NCBI GenBank assembly: GCA_949361645.1 | Contig: OX442418.1 | Coordinates: 2,995,771 to 3,059,770 of the forward strand | Direction of reading: 5' to 3' | DNA: 64,000 bases | Source: Spongilla lacustris | Lineage: Eukaryota; Porifera; Demospongiae; Spongillida; Spongillidae | Shown: positions 21,990 through 32,110 of the stretch, piece by piece | How positions within the stretch are numbered: position 1 is the first letter of the stretch | How the letters are laid out: each line of letters opens with the position of its first letter | The notes under the pieces: model-generated | The model's database searches: none | Told to the model about the DNA's origin: nothing | Seen by the model: only the letters and a program-made list of their open reading frames with translations | Made by a program: the position numbers and the translations under genes

Positions 21990-22885
21990 TAAATACATGT
22001 AGGTGCTTAGTATGATATAAGTGATCATTTGTTCACCAGCCACCAGGTGCATAAACTGCCCATAAATTGCACACGTGCTATATAAATCAAGCTAAAAACT
22101 AATGCCAATTTATGGATCTATTTTAATATTCAGTGGTTATTATGTAAACAGATCTCGACAAAATTTTCTGTTAACGAATTTTATTCACAATTCTTATTTT
22201 TTGAGTTGATACAACAAATGGAAGTTTCAATATGAATTAGAAGTGTTTAACACCCAGGAAGAAGTTAACAGACTGAGATTCATGATCATTGCGTGTTTCT
22301 GGTCTCATAAATGTCAACGCGTGCCAAATACATTTACTGAAACCCAATGAGTCAAATGCACCTATAAAGCCCAACACGCGCATACATTGTATACAGCCGG
22401 GTAGGCCTACTGCGTACGCATATAGGTGCGCACAACGCCTAGCCGCTCTCCCGCGCTTCACGGTACGCATGTATTAAATTTATAAAAGTTATAAGCATGC
22501 TTGGACGAAAGAGAAACGGTGTGCGGTTACGTATTATATACATGTGTATGGAGCGCGAGCGCTAGTATTACTATATAATCCCTGCTATATAGTAGCAGCC
22601 TACATCTCTCCACCACCCGTCGGTGTTCGGAGCCAGTTGCACGCAACATTTGGATTGGCTTACATGTACATGTATATATATAACTATTTATTTTCACTTA
22701 GGCACAACACACACATGCACTGTGCACATCCCTTTTAGACACCGCACAAAAGTACTTATGCAGCAGTGAGAATCCGGTCATTTACACTATTTTCTCAGTG
22801 CCACATACTTTATAACAAGTATTTTGTATCTGAAGAAGCATTCAGTACTTGAACAATACTTCAGACCTGTTTTTACAACTTTCAT
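21990..22885. other. Intergenic, no gene recognised
   Basis: No supportable coding exon, repeat or RNA gene was seen. Confidence 0.5.
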
Positions 22886-22969
22886 TGCAGGTAATGCTGA
22901 TCTAGAATTCTTTAGCTATTTTGACTTTGCTTTCCCTGGAACAAAGAGAACAGTTAAAATGCAGTACTG

Positions 22970-23182
22970 GAAATGCTCATCATTGAGTGGATGAGTACGG
23001 GATTTGGGCTGATGGGAGAACAGGGCACTGAAGCCATACATGCATGCCCATTTCAACAGGACGTATATGGCTGCAAGGCAAACAAAGTGCAGAGGCTAAA
23101 ATTCATTATGCAAGAACGCCTTTTTAACAAGAACGAGAAAAAAGAAAGCGCTAAGATTAGAACTGATCTTGAACCTTGTTAA
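22970..23182 (+). pseudogene. Relic of the GEQG-type transposon-related family
   Basis: A 70-residue frame contains FGLMGEQGTEAIHACPFQQ, then VQRLKFIMQERLFNK, and a Lys/Glu-rich end. The same order (IHA block, then a basic helix with a QE core) is seen in the decayed gene at 3.96-4.13 kb. I recognise this as a recurrent invertebrate repeat-encoded sequence but cannot name the family. It is a C-terminal piece only. Confidence 0.4.
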
Positions 23183-25185
23183 GATATACTCATGGCATTG
23201 ATTTTAATGCTTACGATAGTTCACTGAATAACGGTTAGGGTATAGTCGGTAGATTCAATTCATCCGTGAATCAATGAGAGTGCTCCGCCGTGTCAAAAAA
23301 AACTGCCATATTCATGCAGAGCCTTAACTTGGTACGTCTCAGAGAAAATATGAACAGTTATAGCAAGAATAAGTAGAGGCAACACTCTTATATACATATA
23401 CATTGATTCATATAAGCTCATACATGTACGTTACTTGCCAAAAAAAAAAAAAAATGAAACGATTTTTCAGGTACCTGTTAATCTTTCTACCGCCAAATAT
23501 GGAGAGGTAACCTATTCTTTTCAAATGAAACACCCGTGATACGATGTACAACTGTATATATAGTAAAATAGTTCAGTTGACTACACATGTAAATGTACAT
23601 GTATTCGAGCGATTCAAACAAGTTATGACACTGTAGGCTCAACTATCGGTAAGGTTTTGATCTTGTCGGTAATTATCAATACGTAAACACCTTTTACAGT
23701 ACTGCAATTCCTCTACGCCTATTGATAAAAACTTCCCGATAAGCTTTCTTACTGAACGGTAATAACTACCGCTTAGGAAGCTAGAAGGCGTGCCCAAAGT
23801 CTATATGTCAGTTGGCATCTTCAGTAGTATCATTTGGCTTCTGTGATCCAGCGGGTTGTGGCCTTGTGCATGGCCTTCCTTATTAGTTAGGACGCTGTAA
23901 TTGCATGCATTTCTCCATAGCCTGCAAGGTTACTGATAGGATCTCAAAATTAATGTTGTGTGGGGCAGTCCAACCTACCTATTCAATTTCGTACTTTGTG
24001 TGTCCTTCAAATTAGACGGCCGAAAATCTCTAGAATATACCATGGTATTTTGGCAAGGAATTGATCGAAACTGCAATTTCCACTTGATCATTTGAGACTT
24101 TATTTGATGACGAAGCTGGGTTTTTTTTTTTTTTTTTTTCAAATGTTTGTGACATTAAGTTAAAAACCATGCATATAATGGTCAAGTGAATTAATGATTA
24201 TTTACAGGTACATGTACACATGTACGTACAAAAATGATCAGTTAAAGGATAATACCATGCACGCGACGATGGCACTGTACGGAACAGCTCGGCATGGCAT
24301 GGTGCGGCACGACTATATTGAGTAACGTTCATGCATACGCATTTGTTCTAAAATAAAATAAAAGCAATTCCCGTAACTAGCTACAATTATTACCTAAAAT
24401 CCAGATGAATAACTTATTTATATACATCGACCCTTGCAATCGAGAAAGGAGGCATCAGAGACACAGAAGGAGGGCCATGGACCATGGTTACTCGTTATCC
24501 TCCGCAACGTCATACACAATATAATTATGGCAATGGCCAACCAATTCGAATTCACCTCAAAATTGCCTCATTACCGATCTTGTTGTACACCAATTGATTT
24601 CGTTTACAGCCTTCCAGTTGCACTGGCATCGATTCCTTTCCCCAAATCTTTATAGGCTTTTTGTTTCTTCCACCCCGCCATTTTAAAACTATGGAAACAC
24701 GTTTCTGCATGCGCATGGAACTTGAGAAGAATTGACAAAGCATGAAGTTATCAAAGAGTTGAAGATGGCTTTTGATGGATCGAGATGATGATGAGCTACG
24801 TGTACCATATACATGTATACTATACTGGATTGCCAAACCATGCATATTTGGTCTACATGCACTGCTAGGACTGCTTGGACAGCTAGGATATACATTGTTT
24901 ATCCTCATTTCAGCACTTGAATTGACCTTGTGTATGAGGCTGAATGTTCCATGAATTCATCGCTCCTCAGAATCGCGTCAAGTTTATACAGACACACTAA
25001 TAGTACATTGTAAGTCAGTTGTCACCTTAATTTGGTGTATTGACCTGATCGTGAGCAATCACAGGGGACCACACCAATGTGTTCAGAGCAAATTATGGAA
25101 CTACAATATACATGTAGATTGTTTTGATATATTTATAGAAAGATCTTAAAGTCTTAGAGCCATGCAGAGCACTGACCTGGAGCAC
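23183..25185. other. Intergenic, no gene recognised
   Basis: AT-rich DNA with A- and T-runs (about 23439-23453 and 24120-24139). Open frames at 24434-24908 on both strands lack domains. Nothing else is supportable. Confidence 0.5.
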
Positions 25186-25187
25186 TT

Positions 25188-25417
25188 ATAAACACCAAAA
25201 CATGCACAATCCACAAGGTTCTATCACAAGGATATGGTGAAAGAGCCACTGATAAATTTGTTACAGAGCACTTAATAAGCTCCTACCATGCAGGTGGTTG
25301 CATAATGGCTGGCATAGGGTTTAATGTTGCTGATTGTGTTGGAAGTGTGGGTGCTATATATAGTATTGTAATGCCTTCATTTACTAAAGGAAAGCAAGCA
25401 ACAATTGTCGCCAACTG
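25188..25417 (+). other. Unrecognised 75-codon open frame
   Basis: The frame reads KVLSQGYGERATDKFVTEH, then AGIGFNVADCVGSVGAIYS, and ends at TGA 25415-25417. Its composition is more protein-like than its surroundings, but it has no clear start codon or splice partner and I do not recognise a family. It may be a repeat-derived relic. Confidence 0.2.
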
Positions 25418-25420
25418 AAA

Positions 25421-26050
25421 GATTTCCAATGTTTGGATTATATATATATCTACAATTCAAAGAGTCATATAGTGAAAGACCAAGATGGTATTGCCACGTT
25501 GGACAAGATTGTACATGTGTGCTGTCCCTTCATGATCACTATATGACCTTCTCTGTGTTGTACCATTGGATTAGACAAGTACATGTACATGTATGTTCAC
25601 GCTTACATGGCATTGATACATGCATGTACATGTATATATCGGCATGCATGCACAGACTTCAACCCAAAAGAGCAGGGCAGCAACATAAGTACAATCCTCT
25701 CCATGCAGTCACAAAATGGGCTGCATGAGAACATCATGTTGAGCAATTATAAGGTTTTGTGCTTTTGAACCTGTAACATAACGTTTTAACATTACAATCT
25801 CAATATAACTTATAACTAGCTTGTTTATCGTTTGACAACTCGAAGATTGTTCGTTTCCATCGTCAGAACAATACGCACCCATGCAGCCTTCATTGTATGC
25901 TTGTAGGCTCTAGCTTGTCTTCCGACGTATGCGCACTGGAGTAAATAATAAATAGTTGGGATAGCTCAAAGCTGGAAGTAGTAGAGGCTCTACCGGCCGG
26001 TAGTACTGAGTATAGTATCATCGTCACCATTACCGTATATAAAAGGATCA
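25421..26050. other. Intergenic, no gene recognised
   Basis: Only short domain-free frames and TACATGTA-rich stretches are present. Confidence 0.5.
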
Positions 26051-26057
26051 TGGACGC

Positions 26058-26911
26058 TGTCGCGGCAAAAGTGGTCCTATACCTAAAATTAGTCCAGGCG
26101 GACCACTTTTTTAGCAACCAAAAGTGGTCCGACCTGACTGAATAGACTGCCAAAAGTTGTTCGACCAGTATGCACCGCCAGCCGGCTGTGGTCCGCATGT
26201 TACTATAATCTAATCTATATTCTCGTTAATATTAATATATTATTACTTATACAATATACATGCCTTTGATAATGGAGCACTCAAAAATGAATTTCATAGT
26301 CTTACATTCATGCATGTACACTTGTTTGTGAATTAACATGCAGAGACGCATAGGAACATTATTTAAAATGACAGTTACTAAAGTTGCAGTTCCATGGTGA
26401 AGGCAAATCAGAAGCTTCAAAATGTACACATGTGCTGTGGTACCATTGTAAGCAGTGACAACGCTGAGCCATTCAGTTGTGTGCCATCATTTTGCAGGCA
26501 ACTGGAACAGAAAATGGCTATACTTTCAGATTTGTTCACATATACTTTGCTATTTTTCTTATAGCAGTTGTTTGGTTGGGTCTCATTTTGTCTTTGTCAA
26601 AACGAACAGTTGTTGGATCAGACCACACATCAAAGACATACAGCAAAAGCAATGGCAAAAAAGCCACAATCACTGCCTTCTTTTTGCCATTGCAAATCAC
26701 AATACTTGACAATTATGATTAGACCTCCAACACTGGGATATGTATTCTTCATTAACATGTGGCTAGCGTGAATGATGTAATCACACAGCCATTCTCCATT
26801 TTCAATAGTATTCTTATGATCAATTGTAAGGGCTACTCCAAAACAATTCTGCCAGTGGTTAGGTAGGGAGGTACTCATCTTTAAGTTGCTGATGTTATGC
26901 ATGCGCATCAC
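26058..26911 (-). mobile_element. Relic of a Ginger-like element
   Basis: Starts TGTCGCGGCAAAAGTGGTCC; a sequence with the same TGTC..GGCAAAAGTGGTCC start lies at 59414. Over 26058-26190 the motif AAAAGTGGTCC (or its complement) recurs, as in subterminal repeats. Just inside, on the minus strand, is a broken Ulp1 protease relic. The far end was not found, so the boundaries are uncertain. Confidence 0.45.
26630..26911 (-). pseudogene. Broken Ulp1-like (C48) cysteine protease fragment
   Basis: The frame shows WLCDYIIHASHMLMKNTYP and PSVGGL, matching the start of the Ulp1 domains in the window's Ginger elements. It then jumps directly to EGSDCGFFAIAFA, the Gln/Cys active-site block. The segment with the catalytic His and Asp is missing, so this is an internally deleted copy. 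Confidence 0.65.
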
Positions 26912-27416
26912 TGATTAAAATTGTATCTTGGGTCTCAGAAGGATATTAGCTATTTGTACATGAATGCATGCGTTGGCAAAAAACATTAATATGTACATGT
27001 AGTTCCACTTTTCTTACCCTTACATGATTTGCCACTATTACATCCCTTTTGACAACTGCAGCCTTTGTTGTCAAACGTTTTGAAATTTTTGTTTGTTTGT
27101 ATTTTGGATCGGCACAGCAATCTTCTTTTTCAAGAACATTCTTAAACCTTCATGTCCTCCTACACTGTCAGATTTTACATTGCGTTTGTAACAAATCTTA
27201 CATGTATCTCTACCTCCTAAAGATTTTTTTTTTAATTATGCCATCAGCAATGGCAACTTAGCGGCAAAACGTAAGTATACAATACTAACTTGCACTACTC
27301 ACCTTCCCTCTGTTCATATAAAGAATATATCGTTATCCCTCACAACAAATTTCGCTTAACTTTCAGCATGGAACCATGCATGTACGTGAGAAGGAATTCA
27401 TCCCAATTTTTGCATC

Positions 27417-27594
27417 TCAACAAGAACCATTGGATAACTGTATCCACTCTAGGATATTCACCATGAACTATAAAATATGATTCAATGCACTAATTTCTTC
27501 AACTCATTGCAAAGCTTTAAATGCATTGAATCATATTTTATAGTTCATGGTGAATATCCTAGAGTGGATACAGTTATCCAATGGTTCTTGTTGA
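27417..27594. repeat. Perfect 73-bp inverted repeat (hairpin)
   Basis: 27417-27489 and 27522-27594 are exact reverse complements separated by a 32-base loop. The transcript of either strand would fold into a long perfect stem. No terminal duplication or coding capacity was seen. Confidence 0.9.
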
Positions 27595-28670
27595 CAACTC
27601 CAAAATCAGAATACAGATCCACAACACCTATACAGGATAACAAGAAAGCTTATATTAGCTCGATACCTTTTCTTTGATTCCGGGTCGAAATACTTTGAAT
27701 CGATGTTATCGAACGCTGGCACTCATAGATCGCCAATCTGTCAAGATGGCGGCTATTGTGGTTACAATGGTCACGTACCATTTCTGAGAACCCTCTAAAA
27801 GACAATTATATTGTCTTACCGGTTGCTTAACGGAAGCACAAATTTATCAGTATACCTATGTGAAACATGCGGAGGCATGACAGAATGAATGTCGATATCA
27901 ATGAACCCATTCAATTGGCATACCAGCAATCGATATCATTACTCAGGTATGATGGCATGCTTTAAAAGGCAAGAAAAACATTGTTGACAGTGCACGTGAT
28001 CATCTGCTTTTTAGCGTTATTGCTGTTCTGGATTCGATGGGCGAGCTTGTTGGCAATCCCATGGTGTTTCTAAAAATTCCGTGGTTACGTAACAATAGCG
28101 TGAATGAATATCCGCTGGTAACCATTATTTGATAAGAAGTCATAGTTATTATAACATATGTATGCATGCATGCAAAACGAAATATATGTATTTGAACGCG
28201 TTTTTTGTAATATGCACGCGTATACATTCGTTGCACTGAACAGCACCACCGTAGTTATGCATTGTAACTAATAATCATTTAAGTAGTACTCATACATTGT
28301 ACTGTTGTACATATATTTGTACTCCACTTAATTTGAAAAACCGCAGCAGAGAGTTTCCAGTTACACTACAGATTCCTAGGCGTAGTCGTATCTTAAACAT
28401 GGGGTATTAGGGTCGTCCATTGGTACATGATACAATTGTATGTAGGTCTATATTAATAGAGTGTGTCGTACCGATATATTTCATAAATGCCAAGGGTCGA
28501 AATTTACGTACAGTCGTGGTGATTGATACTGTGGTTTGAATGGAACCTCTATCATGTTCTGTGTTCACTAATGCAATAATTATATAATTATGTTCATCAA
28601 ACCCTAATGTGTAGGCTATAGCTTATAAGCAGGGAATTATGCTGACTCATACGCGAATATACGTCACGCA
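27595..28670. other. Intergenic, no gene recognised
   Basis: AT-rich DNA without supportable exons or repeats. It is the distal upstream flank of the class C receptor. Confidence 0.5.
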
Positions 28671-29098
28671 AATGGACCTTTTGCCTTTGACGTCACGCAT
28701 GAGTTTTGGGGGGGCAACTTTAAAAATGGCATAACTTCACCATCATAGCTCCTACATGCTTTTCTATTTAAATTTTTATTGAGAAGTAAATTACCACACG
28801 TTTCATTTTAGTTGTATTTCACGATGGAGCTCTGTAAGGGATTTGTATGCAGCGAAACATTGCGGAAGTTGCTAATGAGACACGCGAAGTCGCGCTTTTC
28901 GATTTTTGGGGGGGCAACTTCCGGTAACATGTGAGCGCTGTAACATTTGCACCGTAACTGGCGAAGGTACTTCATTTTGGAATATAGTCAGGCATTCATT
29001 TACCATTAAATTAGTACTTGCTGTGTTTCTTCGTGAGGACTTATGTTGTGTCAAACACAACCAATTAATTTGTGACGTCAGAAAGCAAAAGGTCCATT
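28671..29098. mobile_element. MITE-like element with CRE-containing ends
   Basis: Imperfect terminal inverted repeats start AATGGACCTTTTGC at both ends and include TGACGTCAC. The palindrome TGACGTCA lies at 28688-28695 and 29073-29080. Inside, TTTTGGGGGGGCAACTT is repeated directly at 28704 and 28904. A target duplication is not clear. The right end is 55 bp before the receptor start codon. Confidence 0.6.
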
Positions 29099-29152
29099 GT
29101 AGAGTAGTCAGTTATTGGCTACTATTAATACCCCTTTATTTCTTCAATAGTT

Positions 29153-31420
29153 ATGAAAGTCGATGTTGTACTTGCGCATTTAGCTGCAATCCTGGTGATC
29201 GTGGTCGGTTCTCAGGATGGAGTGGTCGAAAAACCCAACACTTTGTATCTCCTTTCGCTCCTCTCCTACCCCGATACTGACCCTTCGTTGGTTCCTTCTA
29301 GAACAGATGGCAGGACTATCATTGCTGGCGCTCAACTGGCTGTATCGGAAATCAACAATCGTACTGACGTCTTAGCGAACTATAACCTGGAACTCATCCC
29401 TGCTGATGACGGCTGTAACTTCAGCTGGAAAGCCGTTATCAGTCTGATTGATAACCTTTACTACAGTGGTGGTAAACAGATCGTCGGCATAATCGGCCCG
29501 GCGTGTTCCGATGCTACTAAAGCGGTGGCGCCTCTCACTGGACAACCAGATATAGCGCTCATCAACGTGCACCTTGGTTCCGCTCCTGAACTTGGCAATC
29601 GCTATTTGTACCCTTACAGCTTCGGAATAAATCCTTCCACATTCAATCAGATTGATTCGATGATAGCTTTGTTTTCGAACAACAATTGGACCCGTGCAGC
29701 GGTACTGTACAGTCCGGATATGCTTGTGAACTACAACTCCTTTCTGCTTTTCAAAGAGAAGCTAAATGGAAAGGTGAACCTCTCTTTCGTCTCTCCCGCC
29801 ACTCCTGACTATCTCCCGTTGGAGGCCTTGAGGAGTACGTACGTACGTGTGATCGTGTCTTTTCTAAGCGCCGAAACCCTTCAGTTAGCGCTGTGCTTGG
29901 CTTTCCATATGGGCATGACCTACCCCAGGTATCAATGGTTACTACTTACTCCGAACCAAACTGACAGCGCAGATTTTGTCTACGGCAACAGTGTGTACTC
30001 ATGCAATGATGAAGAGATTGGCCTTGCATTGAACCAGAGCCTCGCTTTCTACACCTCAGTTTATATCCAGTATACGTCAATCACATATACTGACCTTAAT
30101 TCTGATTACGTTCAAGGAACAGTCTGCAGCTGGGCAACTGATTGCATTGCCCTATTTGATGCTGTGTGGGCATTGGCAATGGCCTTTAATAATTCCATTG
30201 GACCTCTATGGGAAAGAGGACTTTCACTTTCAAATTATACATATGGAAAAGAACAATACACTCAAATCATTCAACAGCAGATGTATAAGCTAGATTTCAG
30301 TGGTGTTGCTGGAAATACCATCCAATTCAATCCACTTGAAGGCTACATCTCATCAGAATCTGTACTAACTCAGATGTATACGGTACTTTCTCCATACTAT
30401 ATAGTAGCCACCTACTCCACTTTAGGTGGCTTACAAATTGACCCAACTACTGCAGTGTTTGTGTCAACCAGCTTTGAAGAGGAACATGTGTTGGTGTCTC
30501 TACCCCTGGTAGTAACTGTCATAGTGGTGGATGCAGTAGCTGCTCTTCTGGTGTTAGGGATACATGTTGTTAACACGGTGTACAAAAATCACAAGGCTAT
30601 AAAAGCCTCAAGTTCACGACTCAACCACTTTGCTTACATTGGATGCTATATTATCCTGCTGGCCACACTGCTGTACACAATAAAAGAAACATTTCCTATC
30701 AGTATTGATACAAAGACAGTATTGTGTAATGCATTTCCATGGACCTTATCAATAGGGCTGACTTTAGTATTTGGAACAGTAACTGTGAAGACATGGAGGT
30801 TGCATTTCATCTTCAAGAGTTCATCGAAGTTAAGGAAAAGCTATAATGTTATGATGAGTGATGGTGTGCTGGCTGTTTTGATTTTGATCATGGTTGTTCC
30901 TGTTGTTGGCATATGTACAGCCTGGTCTATACATGATCCCTATATACGGAATACTATCCAAACCCTGTTACCATCAGGGGACACTTTGGTTGTCAGCACA
31001 GAGGAGTTTTGCTATTGCCACTATCAGGTGCAGTGGATATCTTCCATTATTGCTATTGAAACTATTTTCATTATCATACTTATTCTTTTAGCTTTCTCTA
31101 CAAGATCTAAAAAGAAGAAGGAGTTTCAAACACAAAGTATATTAGTTTTAGCTTACCTCTTGACATTATACACTGTAGTGGTTGGGGTGATCTACTTGAT
31201 CACAGTAATTGTTGGAGCAGGAATCAACACATCCTATGGAATACTTAGCTCTATGCTAACTGTTGCAGTATACCTGTGTGCTGTCCTATTGTTCCTACCA
31301 CCCATAATGCCAGTCATCTATGACATTCGTCATCCCCGCCGCCGCCGCACGGAATCAGGACTAACTGTGTGCAGTAATGTCAGTAGTGTAAGTGTAGGAT
31401 CAGTTAGAAGATTAAGTTAA
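29153..31420 (+). CDS. Class C GPCR, GABA-B/metabotropic-like, intronless
   Basis: 755 residues in one exon. Residues 1-20 form a signal peptide (HLAAILVIVVGS). Residues ~50-420 are an extracellular ANF/periplasmic-binding-type ligand domain (RTIIAGAQLAVSEIN, QIVGIIGPACSDATKAVAP, and the FSGVAGNTIQFNP motif at ~382). Seven membrane segments lie at about 447-477, 492-510, 524-543, 571-591, 629-649, 661-689 and 694-724, the class C 7TM module. A Cys at 525 (top of TM3) and Cys at 620/622 (loop 2) can form the conserved disulfide. There is no Cys-rich domain between ligand domain and membrane, which favours a GABA-B-like over an mGluR-like type. It should sit in the plasma membrane and signal through G proteins. 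The ligand is unknown. The start was chosen for the signal peptide. The C-tail is short and basic then Ser-rich. Confidence 0.9.
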   Translation: MKVDVVLAHLAAILVIVVGSQDGVVEKPNTLYLLSLLSYPDTDPSLVPSRTDGRTIIAGAQLAVSEINNRTDVLANYNLELIPADDGCNFSWKAVISLIDNLYYSGGKQIVGIIGPACSDATKAVAPLTGQPDIALINVHLGSAPELGNRYLYPYSFGINPSTFNQIDSMIALFSNNNWTRAAVLYSPDMLVNYNSFLLFKEKLNGKVNLSFVSPATPDYLPLEALRSTYVRVIVSFLSAETLQLALCLAFHMGMTYPRYQWLLLTPNQTDSADFVYGNSVYSCNDEEIGLALNQSLAFYTSVYIQYTSITYTDLNSDYVQGTVCSWATDCIALFDAVWALAMAFNNSIGPLWERGLSLSNYTYGKEQYTQIIQQQMYKLDFSGVAGNTIQFNPLEGYISSESVLTQMYTVLSPYYIVATYSTLGGLQIDPTTAVFVSTSFEEEHVLVSLPLVVTVIVVDAVAALLVLGIHVVNTVYKNHKAIKASSSRLNHFAYIGCYIILLATLLYTIKETFPISIDTKTVLCNAFPWTLSIGLTLVFGTVTVKTWRLHFIFKSSSKLRKSYNVMMSDGVLAVLILIMVVPVVGICTAWSIHDPYIRNTIQTLLPSGDTLVVSTEEFCYCHYQVQWISSIIAIETIFIIILILLAFSTRSKKKKEFQTQSILVLAYLLTLYTVVVGVIYLITVIVGAGINTSYGILSSMLTVAVYLCAVLLFLPPIMPVIYDIRHPRRRRTESGLTVCSNVSSVSVGSVRRLS

Positions 31421-31841
31421 ATTATATGGATTCATGCATTATGTTTATAGATTTGATTTGCAAGCCAAGCAACCCGTGTGTATACATGTATCAGTTTTGA
31501 GGAGTAATAGTTTCACTATCTTTGACACATTCAGAGTGTATGTAAATCAGTCGCTGACTGACTGAAGTCTTATCAGCACTGAATGTGTACATGTGCATTT
31601 CGCATTTGGGCTCATGCATAATTGTGTTTGGGTTTGTGAGCAAAATGCCTTATGGCAAGTTACACATCTCATATTTATTGAACTCTGACAATTGTACATT
31701 ATCATACTAATATAATTATAATGTAAATATTATTGCCACAAGGACCAACACCCCAAGTCCAAGGTGATCTCCAACTTGCATGGCCACCTGAACTTTTAAC
31801 ACTAGTGCGGGCCAATGCCCGGTCCCTCCTATTAAAGGGTG
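31421..31841. other. 3' flank of the receptor gene
   Basis: AT-rich; presumably holds the 3' UTR. No exact AATAAA was noted close to the stop. No other feature before the Ginger element. Confidence 0.4.
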
Positions 31842-31845
31842 GATA

Positions 31846-31888
31846 TGTTACGGCCCGGTTTGAATCCGTGACCCGATTTAAATCGGGT
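31846..31888. repeat. Ginger left terminal inverted repeat
   Basis: 43 bases, an exact reverse complement of 36148-36190. It includes the palindrome CCCGATTTAAATCGGG and is followed by further degenerate CCCGATT/ACCGG subterminal repeats to about 32000. Confidence 0.95.
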
Positions 31889-32110
31889 TGACCCGATTCA
31901 AACCGGGTTGACCCGATTCAAAACCGTTTGACCGGATTTAAAGCTGGTTGACCCGGTTTTTGGCATTGCTCTTATCTTGACCCGATTTGAGTCGGATCGG
32001 TGTTTTTGACCCGCAGTGTTGTTACTTCTCGATTTTAATAAAAATCAATGTCATTGAGTTATAATTAGTACACACTTGGTGTTTTGTAATGAAAGTGAAA
32101 ATTCATAATA

